Shown in pieces: positions 26,249 to 34,377 of a DNA stretch of 41,450 nt; within the stretch, counting starts at the first letter, position 1, and each line of letters begins with the position of its first letter. Both the position numbers and the translations under genes were made by a program. This DNA comes from JBNJEM01 sp051745935 (lineage in GTDB: Bacteria > Planctomycetota > Planctomycetia > Pirellulales > Pirellulaceae): positions 1 through 41,450 of the forward strand of contig JBNJEM010000003.1 of NCBI GenBank assembly GCA_051745935.1, read 5' to 3'. A model generated the notes under the pieces. That model saw nothing but the letters and a program-made list of their open reading frames with translations, made no database searches and was not told where the DNA came from.

Positions 26249-27231
26249 TGGTGAAAAAGATGGCAGAGCGCCCCTGGAAACACGACCACACGTTCGGCCA
26301 GGACGAGAAGAAGCCCGGCGAGATCCGCACTTTGATCGTCGTGCTGTTAACGGCCGCGACCATGGTGCTGGAGATCGTCGCCGGCATGGTCTACGGCTCG
26401 ATGGCACTGCTGGCCGACGGGCTGCACATGGGTTCGCATGCTACCGCGCTGGCCATCGCGATGGTCGCCTACGTCTACGCTCGCAAGTTCGCCCGCGACG
26501 AACGGTTCGCTTTCGGAACGGGCAAAGTGAACTCACTGGCCGGATACACGGGCGCCGTCCTGCTGGCGATGTTCGCGCTGCTGATGGCCTGGGAGAGCGT
26601 CGAACGCTTGGTCGAGCCCGTGCCGATCGCTTTCAACCAGGCGCTGCTGGTGGCCGTCGTCGGATTGATCGTCAACGGCCTGTCCGTCTGGATTCTGGGC
26701 GTCGACATTGGCCATGCGCGCGAGCACCATCACGAAGAGGACGCTGCCGGAAATCACCATGACCACCACGATCGCGACCACAACCTCCGCTCCGCCTACC
26801 TCCACGTCCTTGCCGACGCGCTGACTTCGCTGCTGGCGATCTTCGCGCTGCTGGCCGGCAAGTACCTGGGGTGGAACTGGCTTGATCCGGTCATGGGAAT
26901 CGTCGGGGCGATCCTTGTCGCCCGGTGGTCAGTAGGCTTGCTGAGAGCCACTGGCCGCGTCCTTCTGGACCGACAAGCTCTAGATCATCTGCGCGAGTCG
27001 ATTCGGCGGTGTGTCGAAAGCCAGGGCGACGAGGTGGCCGACCTGCACCTTTGGGCGATCGCGCCGGACAGGTACTGTCTCGTTCTGTCGGTCGTTGCTG
27101 ATCACCCCGGCTCCCTAGCGGATTACCGGGCGGCATTGCCCACGGATGCCCGTCTAGCGCACGTAACCGTGGAGGTCTGGCAAAGAGGGAGGGGGTATTC
27201 CGCAACCACGGAATCGTCTCAGCTTCAGTAA
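26248..27231 (+). CDS. dmeF: CDF cation efflux transporter, DmeF-like
   Basis: Up to 327 residues; GTG 26248 overlaps the RND stop codon (TAGTG), while the ATG at 26260 gives 323 residues starting MAERPWKHDHTFG and is equally possible. Six membrane helices with CDF metal-site motifs: LLADGLHMGSHATALAI in TM2 and LHVLADALTSLLAIFALLAG in TM5, plus a His-rich cytoplasmic loop between TM4 and TM5 (DIGHAREHHHEEDAAGNHHD). The N-terminal HDHTF and the GLHMGSH variant are typical of DmeF, which exports Co(II)/Ni(II) in other bacteria. The C-terminal cytoplasmic domain (DEVADLHLWAIAPDRYCL) is intact. With the RND pump it would move metal first from cytoplasm to periplasm and then out. No regulator gene is adjacent. 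Confidence 0.88.
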   Translation: MVKKMAERPWKHDHTFGQDEKKPGEIRTLIVVLLTAATMVLEIVAGMVYGSMALLADGLHMGSHATALAIAMVAYVYARKFARDERFAFGTGKVNSLAGYTGAVLLAMFALLMAWESVERLVEPVPIAFNQALLVAVVGLIVNGLSVWILGVDIGHAREHHHEEDAAGNHHDHHDRDHNLRSAYLHVLADALTSLLAIFALLAGKYLGWNWLDPVMGIVGAILVARWSVGLLRATGRVLLDRQALDHLRESIRRCVESQGDEVADLHLWAIAPDRYCLVLSVVADHPGSLADYRAALPTDARLAHVTVEVWQRGRGYSATTESSQLQ

Positions 27232-27394
27232 TCCGCGCAACCGATGCCACGCGACAAGGCATCCTGCGCCCACATCCCAGGGAGGGGAGAGTGGTGTGCC
27301 GGGTACTCGTGAAAACGGTGCGTATTGTCCCGACTGTCTGCGTTGTCTGGCTGGCGGCGGTCGAGATGGCGCGCGTGCACGAGTTCGGCACCGC

Positions 27395-27606
27395 CATCAC
27401 CACCCGGTTTGGCGGAAGAAGGATCTCCCCGTGGTCCGGCGCCACTGGTCCGGCGCCACTGGTCCGGCGATTGGCCGGCCATGAGACGGTCCAGAAGCTC
27501 GGCCGCCTGGTAGCCGTTCTTCCAGGAATTGCGGGAGACGCTGCCCAGGGGTGGGCTGGTCAACACGTTCCAGCCGTCATGCTGCCGCGTAACCCAGGAT
27601 CCCGCC
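27395..27606 (-). pseudogene. LacI/XylR-type transcriptional regulator, C-terminal remnant
   Basis: The minus-strand frame reads SPPLGSVSRNSWKNGYQAAE then LLDRLMAGQSPD, matching the C-terminal sugar-binding domain of LacI-type (XylR-like) regulators. It then falls into nonsense. Removing two of the nearly three 14-bp tandem units at 27433-27469 restores SPDHGEILLPPNRVVM, the usual end of the family, so the repeat expansion is the frame-breaking lesion. The DNA-binding domain and most of the sensor domain are absent. It points away from the GH105-type gene at 27835, a position typical of a local sugar-responsive regulator. Loss suggests that the neighbouring genes are now expressed without this control. 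Confidence 0.72.
27433..27469. repeat. 14-bp tandem repeat, 2.6 copies
   Basis: GGTCCGGCGCCACT occurs at 27433-27446 and 27447-27460 and partly (9 bp) at 27461-27469, without mismatches. It lies inside the regulator remnant and adds 28 bp, which is not a multiple of three. Confidence 0.95.
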
Positions 27607-27834
27607 CATGCAGCGGGCCATCCAAGGCACGGCGACGGAAATCGCCGCGGCAACTTGTTTGGAGTATCGGCCGCTCATGGAAAACACTCGACTCGCCCTC
27701 GAATACCCGTGCGCGAATCGGCGGCTTTTTGCGCGGCAAGGCGCTGGACATCGCAACTTGCATCTGTCATTGTTTATTCTAAGCGCAAAGGAACCAACCG
27801 TATTTCCTGTGGATATACCGCGGAGGACCTCGAG

Positions 27835-28998
27835 ATGAAAAAACCGACGTTTGTTTGGCCCGCCGGGCGAGAGAAACCGTCAGTCCGATTGCCACTCGAC
27901 CGGCGACGCTTCCTGCTGGCCGGGGCCGCTTCGGGCACGATTCTGGCGACGACTCGCCGTGCCACCGCCGAACCGGAGACGCCGAATTGCAAGGCGGTGG
28001 CCCGAAAGGTCGCCGACGCCGTGCTCCGCGACTTTCCCAAGCCTCCTCGGTTCAATTGGGGCGAAGGGGTGATGATGACCGGGATGATGCGCGCGCACCG
28101 CTTGACCGGCGACGCACGTTATCTGGAGTTCGTGCGCCGCTTCGGCGATCATCATCACCAGCGCGGCATCCAAGCCACGCTCCGGAAGCGGGGCTACTGC
28201 GGCCATTGGGGCCCTGGTTTTCCCATGCTGATGCTCTTCGAAGAAACCGGCCAGGAGCGGTACCTCGACCTGGCCCGGCAAATCACCGACTTCATGATGA
28301 ACGAGGCCGAACGCACGGCCGACGGCGGCTTGAGCCATTTCAACGGCAAGCCGCAGCTGTGGGTCGACACGCTCGACATGTGTTGCCCCGTTCTGTCGAA
28401 CCTCGCCCGGCTCACCGACCGTCCGGAGCTGCAGGAGGAGGCGATACGGCAACTGGAGATCTTCGCCCGGCATCTCCAGGATCCTGAGACGGGCCTGTTT
28501 TATCACATGTGGGACGAGAAGTCTGGAAAGCACACCCCGGAGTTCTGGGCCCGCGGCAACGGTTGGGTCGTGATGTCGTACACCGAGGTGCTCAAGAACG
28601 AAGCGCCCGACTCGGCAAGCCGCCGCCGGCTGATCGAGCCGTTTTCCAGGCAGCTGGCCGGCATCGCCCCCCTGCAGGACGAGGAAAGCGGGCTGTGGCG
28701 CACCGTGCTCGACGCGCCGGAAACCTACCTGGAAGGCTCGGCGTCCTCGATGTTCCTTTACGGAATGGCCGAGAGTCGCGGGCGGAAGCTGCTGGATGTC
28801 CCCGACTCCGGCACCATGCGGCGGGCCTGGAAGGGACTGGCGGAAACGGTCGAGCCGAACGGCCGCGTCGGCGGGGTATCGGCCGGCACCGGCCCGAGCG
28901 GAAAAGACGGCTACGTGGGACGCAAGGTGGGCACCTACACCTGGGGAACCGGCGCGCTGCTGCTGGCCGCCTGTGCCCGCGCCGAGTTCGGAACGTGA
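27835..28998 (+). CDS. Tat-exported glycoside hydrolase, GH105/GH88 type
   Basis: 387 residues. The N-terminus carries a twin-arginine signal (LDRRRFLLAGAASGTILA, about residues 20-37). The rest is an (alpha/alpha)6 barrel with FNWGEGVMMTGMMRAH, LWVDTLDMCCPVLSNLA (the VD pair near residue 178 corresponds to the catalytic Asp region of unsaturated glucuronyl/galacturonyl hydrolases), WARGNGWVVMSYTEVL, EGSASSMFLYGMA and a closing TWGTGALLLAACA. These enzymes cleave the unsaturated uronic acid left by pectin or rhamnogalacturonan lyases. GGAGG 8 bp upstream fixes the ATG at 27835; a longer open frame upstream is not coding. It lies next to a sugar-regulator remnant and a propeller protein, which supports a role in plant or algal polysaccharide use. 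Confidence 0.85.
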   Translation: MKKPTFVWPAGREKPSVRLPLDRRRFLLAGAASGTILATTRRATAEPETPNCKAVARKVADAVLRDFPKPPRFNWGEGVMMTGMMRAHRLTGDARYLEFVRRFGDHHHQRGIQATLRKRGYCGHWGPGFPMLMLFEETGQERYLDLARQITDFMMNEAERTADGGLSHFNGKPQLWVDTLDMCCPVLSNLARLTDRPELQEEAIRQLEIFARHLQDPETGLFYHMWDEKSGKHTPEFWARGNGWVVMSYTEVLKNEAPDSASRRRLIEPFSRQLAGIAPLQDEESGLWRTVLDAPETYLEGSASSMFLYGMAESRGRKLLDVPDSGTMRRAWKGLAETVEPNGRVGGVSAGTGPSGKDGYVGRKVGTYTWGTGALLLAACARAEFGT

Positions 28999-29190
28999 GG
29001 ACTCTTCGCGACCTCACAACGAGCAGCACGAAGCCGAAGGCCGACGGAGACAAAAAAGAAACCCGGGAAAGGACGAAAAAACAGATGAATCGATGCGTCG
29101 CACTGACCGTGCTCGCATGGCCGCGCACCTGATCGCGCTGGTCGCTGTGCTCCCGGCAGCGAAACACACAACTACTGAAAGGATCGAGAA

Positions 29191-30513
29191 ATGATTGGCC
29201 ATCGTTGCAGCGTGTTTCTGGGTGTCTTTTGTTTGCTCTGTTTGATCGTGCCGGGCGGTCCCGCCGCCTTGGCGGAAGAGGGTGCCGAAGCCGTTCTGCT
29301 CCACGAAGTCGACGTGCAGGCACTTGGAACGTGCCAGGACCTCCGGATGGGCGACCTGAACGGCGATGGGCGTCTCGACCTTCTCGTCGTGCAGGTCGAC
29401 CGACAGGACGTACGCCGCTTGATTGCGGTGGATATTACGGGCAAGGAACTGTGGCGAGTGGAGCACGGCGCGGTCGGCAGGTCGCCGCACTCCGACGTGC
29501 CCGTGCAAATTCACGACCTCGACAACAACGGGCGGTTCGAAGTGATCTACGCCGTGGGCGGCAAGCTTCGCGTGCTGGAGGGGACGACGGGGCGGCTGCA
29601 ACGGGAAGCGCCGCTGCCGGGGCCCCAGGCGAACGACTGTATCGCGTTCGCCGACTTCGCGGGCCAGGGACACGCCGGGCAGGTCGTCGTCAAGGACCGT
29701 TACCGGCAGGTGTGGGCGCTCGACCGCGACTTCTCGGTGCTGTGGACCCACGAAGGCAACCCCGGCCACTACTGCTGGCCGCACGACTTCAACGGGGACG
29801 GACGCGACGCTCTGGTGGCCGGATTCACCCTGCTAGAGCCCGACGGCACGCCACAGTGGAAGGCCGACGTGCCGCGACATGCCGACGCAGTGGCCGTGGG
29901 CGACGTCACCGGCGACGGCCGCGACGACATCGCCGTGGCCAACTGTGGAGACCGCGTGCTGCTGCTGGACGCCGAAGGCAACGAACTTTGGCGACACCCG
30001 ATCGACCACGCGCAGCACGCCGTCGTCGGTAACTTCCGGCCCGACCTGCCGGGCTTGCAAGTGGCCGCCGTCGACCGGGGCACCGACCGTTCGGCCGCCG
30101 GCACCGACGCCATCCTCCTGCTCGCCTCCGATGGCGAACTCCTGTGGCGGGAAACGCGCACCGACCCGGGAACACGGCGCTGGGCGACCATCATCTCGAC
30201 GGTTTCCGGCTGGGACGACCGCCCCGAGGACCTCATTTTCGGGTTTCGCCGAGGCGGTTCCACCCCTCCGACCCTTTACGACGGACACGGCCGAGCCGTG
30301 GCCTCGTTCCCCGTTCCGGATTCGGAAGCCTTCAACTTCGCCCAGCATGCCGACATCACGGGCGACGGCTGGGAGGAGGTGGTGGTATGGAACACCGATT
30401 GGCTTGGAGTGTACGCCAACGCCGAGAAGCCAGCCCCCACGGCCACTCCGGGCCGGCCCAGACGGCCGGACAAGCGGCTGTATAACTACACCTACTACAT
30501 CGGCATGCCCTGA
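29191..30513 (+). CDS. Exported FG-GAP/VCBS-type beta-propeller protein
   Basis: 440 residues with a signal peptide (VFLGVFCLLCLIVPGG, cleaved near residue 28). At least five calcium-loop repeats of FG-GAP/dockerin type are visible: GDLNGDGRLDLL, HDLDNNGRFEVI, HDFNGDGRDALV, GDVTGDGRDDIAV and ADITGDGWEEVVV, spaced as blades of a propeller. Other blades contain LLLDAEGNELWRHPI-type strands like those of PQQ/quinoprotein propellers. The ending RLYNYTYYIGMP recurs in exported planctomycete propeller proteins. Similar propellers occur in family 11 rhamnogalacturonan lyases, but the diagnostic catalytic residues could not be placed, so enzyme or binding function is open. AAAGGA about 8 bp upstream supports the ATG. 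Probably transcribed with the hydrolase upstream (192-bp gap). Confidence 0.78.
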   Translation: MIGHRCSVFLGVFCLLCLIVPGGPAALAEEGAEAVLLHEVDVQALGTCQDLRMGDLNGDGRLDLLVVQVDRQDVRRLIAVDITGKELWRVEHGAVGRSPHSDVPVQIHDLDNNGRFEVIYAVGGKLRVLEGTTGRLQREAPLPGPQANDCIAFADFAGQGHAGQVVVKDRYRQVWALDRDFSVLWTHEGNPGHYCWPHDFNGDGRDALVAGFTLLEPDGTPQWKADVPRHADAVAVGDVTGDGRDDIAVANCGDRVLLLDAEGNELWRHPIDHAQHAVVGNFRPDLPGLQVAAVDRGTDRSAAGTDAILLLASDGELLWRETRTDPGTRRWATIISTVSGWDDRPEDLIFGFRRGGSTPPTLYDGHGRAVASFPVPDSEAFNFAQHADITGDGWEEVVVWNTDWLGVYANAEKPAPTATPGRPRRPDKRLYNYTYYIGMP

Positions 30514-30805
30514 CCGTGCCGCCCGCGGCACATCGGTCCAACTCCAGCCCGAGCCGTGCGAGGGGAAGCACACATTCCGCGTTCCTCCCGCATACAAATT
30601 CAAGTCCGTACGCCCAGATGCCCGAACCGCCAACAACCCCATGCCGTTCGATCACATCCGTCAGCAAGCACTAAACAACGCGGCCCCGCCACTCCAAGAC
30701 TCCTATAGGATAGCAGGAAATCCGACTGATTGTGTCTCTTTACCTCCTTGAATTTCGGTAACCGTTCAAAAGAAATCTCCTCGAAAGAAATCTTCAATCA
30801 TCGGG

Positions 30806-31891
30806 TTAACCGTTGGTCCGAGCGAACTGGTTGCGGTCCTGCCGGTGATTCTCGACGACCTCGTACATGGCGCGTAGATTCTCGTCGGGCGTGCCATGGT
30901 CCATATTGATGCAGCAGATACCGGTTTTGTGCAGTGGTCCGGCGGCTTGCAGCAACATTTCGGTGTCGGCGGCGATCTCTTGGGGCGAATTCCGGAGCAT
31001 GCGGATGGGACTCAGACGCAGATTGAGGAACGTGTCCGGCAGGACCTCGCGCACCTTCGCCACGTCCGATTCCCAGCCCACGCCAACCATGGTTAATGGC
31101 AGTTCGGCATAGGCTGGGGCGACCTGATGCAGATTCTTGCCGCAATGATGGATGCCGTAAGGTTGGATGCGCTCGGCCATGTTTTTTTCCACGGGCAAGT
31201 GCAGTTGGCAATAGCTTTCAAGTGAGATCATTTGCACCGAACAATTGGCGTGGAAGAACATGTCGGGCGCGACGTGTTCGACCATGCGATTGACCGAAAT
31301 GGAACATGTACCGGTGCGCTGTCGCACATACAGGGCCACATCAACGATCAAGTCGCCTATCATCCGCAGCAGTTTTTCCACTCGATCTGGATTCTGGTGG
31401 AAATCGATGTACAACTGCTGGCCGTAAAGATGATAGGCGGCGTTGAGCAGCCCGTCCGTGTTCATGTCCCCAACCACATAACCCCACTCCGCCTCCAACG
31501 CGTCCATCTGAGCGATGAATTCGTTCATGGGCCAGGTGTTGCGGAAGTCGGGTTTCTCTAGCGATTCCACCTGCTCCGGCGTGAGCTCGAGCGGCAGAGG
31601 CTGGGGGGCGGCATCATCCTCGAACGAGATCTCGCAACCGAGGAGGGCGGGGATAATGAAGCCACCCGCCACATGGACCGAGCCGATGACGGGGCGAGGC
31701 TCGGGGTCGGCGACCCCCATGCCCAGCTCGCCGTAACGCTCGTGCAGCACCCGTCGCATCAGCACGTCGTTCTCGATGCGTTTTTGCGGGTCGAAGTAGA
31801 AGGACCTGTCGAAGTTGATGCCGGCGGTTTTGTGCCACCAGTTGGGATTGAAGACCAATTCGACGGGGATAAGGTCAGTCGTTGGAGACAT
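30806..31891 (-). CDS. Uroporphyrinogen decarboxylase (URO-D) fold protein
   Basis: 361 residues. The family is shown by LMRRVLHERYGELGMG, HVAGGFIIPALLGCEISF, the metal-ligand-like GIHHCGKNLHQVAPAYAEL in the C-terminal half, and the closing GICCINMDHGTPDENLRAMY. These proteins share the barrel fold of HemE but also include corrinoid methyltransferases (MtaA, CmuA). The His and Cys in HHCGKN fit a zinc-dependent methyltransferase-like site better than true HemE, which lacks them. Planctomycete genomes hold many such paralogues next to sugar-degradation genes, with unknown substrates. The ATG at 31891 is chosen over an upstream in-frame one because GAGG precedes it and the added 14 residues have no pattern. 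About 290 bp on either side contain no gene. Confidence 0.8.
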   Translation of the reverse strand: MSPTTDLIPVELVFNPNWWHKTAGINFDRSFYFDPQKRIENDVLMRRVLHERYGELGMGVADPEPRPVIGSVHVAGGFIIPALLGCEISFEDDAAPQPLPLELTPEQVESLEKPDFRNTWPMNEFIAQMDALEAEWGYVVGDMNTDGLLNAAYHLYGQQLYIDFHQNPDRVEKLLRMIGDLIVDVALYVRQRTGTCSISVNRMVEHVAPDMFFHANCSVQMISLESYCQLHLPVEKNMAERIQPYGIHHCGKNLHQVAPAYAELPLTMVGVGWESDVAKVREVLPDTFLNLRLSPIRMLRNSPQEIAADTEMLLQAAGPLHKTGICCINMDHGTPDENLRAMYEVVENHRQDRNQFARTNG

Positions 31892-32180
31892 TGGATGGTT
31901 ACCTCGGAGAGAGTCAACGGAAATCAAAAACACCTTTCAAAAGCGTGCAAACATAAAGCGTAGTCTCTTGAGGATTATCGCCGAAGAGGAGCCCGACGAG
32001 ATTGCGATTCATCGTGGGCCGAAAGAGTCGAACCGGAGCTTTTCGTGCGCCGTCAGAAAGCAACACGCCCCACGCCCGCGGCCGTACCGCTCCACGCTGA
32101 CGAGGCCTTCTCTTGCATTTTCGGAATGGGCTGCTAGGATCCGGCGGGAAGTTGACAGTTGTATTCACTAGTGCGGAAGC

Positions 32181-32412
32181 AACAGCGGTCAAATTCGCGG
32201 CAACTGGGCGACCTTGTTGTCGGTGTGGAACGCGGACGGCTCACTCGACCTCGGGCGGGTGGCGGACGAGATCGACACCTTGATCGAAATGCAAGTGGAC
32301 GGCATCTACTCCAACGGCACTACCGGGGAGTTCCACGCCCAGGCCGAAGCCGAATTCGACCGCATCTCGCAATGCCTTGCCGAGAAATGCAATGCGGCGG
32401 CGATGCTGTTTC
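32181..32412 (+). pseudogene. Dihydrodipicolinate synthase-like (DapA family) N-terminal remnant
   Basis: The plus-strand frame reads QIRGNWATLLSVWNADGSLD, then IDTLIEMQVDGIYSNGTTGE and FDRISQCLAEKCNAAAM. These are strands and helices 1-3 of the DapA/N-acetylneuraminate lyase barrel, including the GTTGE loop that binds the substrate carboxylate. There is no start codon in place and homology ends near 32412, leaving less than a third of the barrel and no Schiff-base Lys. Members of this family act on keto-acid sugars, consistent with the surrounding uronic-acid-related genes, but this copy is dead. The sequence on to 32685 carries no recognisable gene. Confidence 0.82.
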
Positions 32413-32685
32413 ACCGGTCTCCGTCGTCCCGCAAGCAGCGTGGCAATTCGGTCTCAAAGGGCGCGACAAATACTATAAAACCCAGCCACCGCGGGTTCCC
32501 CGGCTTCCAGGATGGTCATCAGACGAGGGTACCGGTGTTCGCTCCGCTCACGTCCCTAACCCCTAGGCTCACGGGACAAATTGATTGCAGGCGCAAACAA
32601 CGTAAACTATAACGGTAGGATCCCGGTGAACTCCGGGCGGGCTGGACGATGGCTTCATGAACTCCAATCCTCAGGGGGAACGAAG

Positions 32686-34119
32686 ATGTCCTTGACACGT
32701 CGGCAGTTTTTGCATGGATCGGCCGCCGCGGCCACGGTCGCGGGGCTTCCGCGGGTGGCCGCGTCGAGTGTGCTCGGCGCGAACGAGACCATTCGGGTGG
32801 GAGTGGTCGGGTGCGGCAACCGCGGAAACCATCACATCGATCGTTTTGGCCGCCAGGACGGTGTGCGGGTAGCGGCGGTTTGCGACCCCGACCGCCAGCG
32901 ACTGGCTTCGGCGGCGGCCAAGGTCAAGGATAAGTACGAAAACGACCCGGCCCAGTACGTCGATGTCCGCGAAATGATCGAGAAGGCGGAGCTCGACGCC
33001 GTGGCCGTCGCCACCATGCAGTACTGGCACGCTCTGCCGACGATCTGGGCTTGCCAGGCGGGCAGGGACGTCTATGTGGAAAAGCCGCTGAGCCACTACA
33101 TCGTCGAAGGACAGCGGATGGTCGATGCCGCTCGAAAATACGACCGGTTGGTTCAGATTGGCACGCAGAGCCGGTCCACGCGTTCGGCGATCGATACGAT
33201 CCGTTACATCCAGGAGGGCCAGCTTGGAAAGATCCGGTACGTGACGGCTTTCGCGAACAAGCCGCGAACGCCGATTGGTAATCGCGACACGCCGCTGCCG
33301 ATTCCCGACTACGTGGACTACGACCTGTGGTGCGGTCCGGCCGACAAGGGGCCGATCTACCGGAACCGCCTGCAGTACGATTGCAGCTTCACCTGGGACA
33401 AGGGCGACGGCGAGTCATGCAACCAGGGCATCCACGAGATCGACGTGGCCCGCTGGCTGCTCGACGAACCGGAAATGCCGCGGCGGACGATCAGCGTCGG
33501 AGGCCGGTTCGCCTTCGACGACGCCGGCGACGTGCCCAACACGCAGATCATCTATTACGACTTTGCCACGGCCCCGGTGCTTTACGAGGTCCACAATCTG
33601 CGGGCGGCGAAGGGATCGAACGAAGTGCCCACGTTCCGGGGCTGCCGCACCGACGTGTGCGCCCACTGCGAAGGCGGCTATGCGTTCATCCGGTCGGGCC
33701 GGGTGTACGATCACAACGACAAGCAGATCAAAAGCTTCGGCGGAGGAGAGGACATCTTCGAGAATTTCATCCGCGCCGTCCGCGGCGGTCGCCGGGAGGA
33801 TCTCGACGCCGACATCTTCGAAGGCCACCGCTCGACCACGGTGACCCACCTGGGAAACACTTCCTATCGCGTGGGCCAACCCGCGTCGCAGGCCGAAATT
33901 CGCGAGCGGATTGCCGGGGTCGGCCTGTTTGAGGCCATGTTCGACCGGATGGTCGAGCACCTGAAGGCCCACGAGATCGACGTCGACAGCCCGACCATCA
34001 CCCTGGGCGAGTGGTTGGATGTCGATACGGAAAACGAGCGTTTCAAGAATCACGCCGAGGCCAACGCCATCGTGGAAGGTTTTTATCGCGCCCCCTACCT
34101 CCTGCCCGACAAGGTGTAG
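32686..34119 (+). CDS. Tat-exported Gfo/Idh/MocA family oxidoreductase
   Basis: 477 residues. A twin-arginine signal (LTRRQFLHGSAAAATVAG, residues 3-20) precedes the Rossmann domain: IRVGVVGCGNRGNHH for NAD(P) binding, the family hallmark VEKPLSHYIVEGQRM and then GIHEIDVARWLL, whose His is near the active site. The C-terminal alpha/beta domain carries ENFIRAVRGGRREDLDADI and HLGNTSYRVG. These enzymes oxidise or rearrange sugars with tightly bound nicotinamide cofactor. Export through Tat is frequent in planctomycetes and agrees with a prebound cofactor. The ATG at 32686 follows AGGGGGAA and places the Tat signal at the N-terminus; the frame open from 32581 is not coding. It stands alone before a repeat at 34173. 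Confidence 0.9.
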   Translation: MSLTRRQFLHGSAAAATVAGLPRVAASSVLGANETIRVGVVGCGNRGNHHIDRFGRQDGVRVAAVCDPDRQRLASAAAKVKDKYENDPAQYVDVREMIEKAELDAVAVATMQYWHALPTIWACQAGRDVYVEKPLSHYIVEGQRMVDAARKYDRLVQIGTQSRSTRSAIDTIRYIQEGQLGKIRYVTAFANKPRTPIGNRDTPLPIPDYVDYDLWCGPADKGPIYRNRLQYDCSFTWDKGDGESCNQGIHEIDVARWLLDEPEMPRRTISVGGRFAFDDAGDVPNTQIIYYDFATAPVLYEVHNLRAAKGSNEVPTFRGCRTDVCAHCEGGYAFIRSGRVYDHNDKQIKSFGGGEDIFENFIRAVRGGRREDLDADIFEGHRSTTVTHLGNTSYRVGQPASQAEIRERIAGVGLFEAMFDRMVEHLKAHEIDVDSPTITLGEWLDVDTENERFKNHAEANAIVEGFYRAPYLLPDKV

Positions 34120-34172
34120 CCGTTCGGGAGATCGCGTCCGCGGCGCTGGCTGGAAGTTGATCGAGAAAACGA

Positions 34173-34252
34173 AGCCATGACAAAACCCGTCAGGTTTCCT
34201 TTCACCTCGGGACTTTTGGCAGCGGGAACCACGTTTTGTTAGGAGCTGTAAG
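34173..34252 (+). repeat. 80-bp stem-loop repeat, copy 1
   Basis: Begins AGCCATGACAAAACCC and ends CGTTTTGTTAGGAGCTGTAAG in part (34232-34252). It aligns over its full length with 39273-39351. The ends TGACAAAACC and CGTTTTGTTA are nearly inverted, so the transcript could fold. It lies between the Gfo/Idh gene and the GDSL gene. Confidence 0.7.
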
Positions 34253-34377
34253 AGTGCTTCCAGGCCACGAACAGGCCTGGCGCCCGGCTTCCGCCGCGCC
34301 CCCCGAAGGGGTCGCGCGGGAGTCCGTCTGGGCAATGGGGACTGGGACAGTCGGACTTTTTCAGGGAAAGGTATTTC

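Noticed and set aside
27291..27782. 163-codon plus-strand frame with a hydrophobic start and a good GGAGG upstream
   Set aside because: It runs antisense through the regulator remnant and the tandem repeat, whose minus-strand coding signal is clearer, and the C-terminal part has no protein-like pattern.
29085..29132. 15-residue ORF MNRCVALTVLAWPRT before the propeller gene
   Set aside because: It has a start codon and a purine-rich upstream stretch, but nothing distinguishes it from chance and no leader-peptide or attenuator structure was found.
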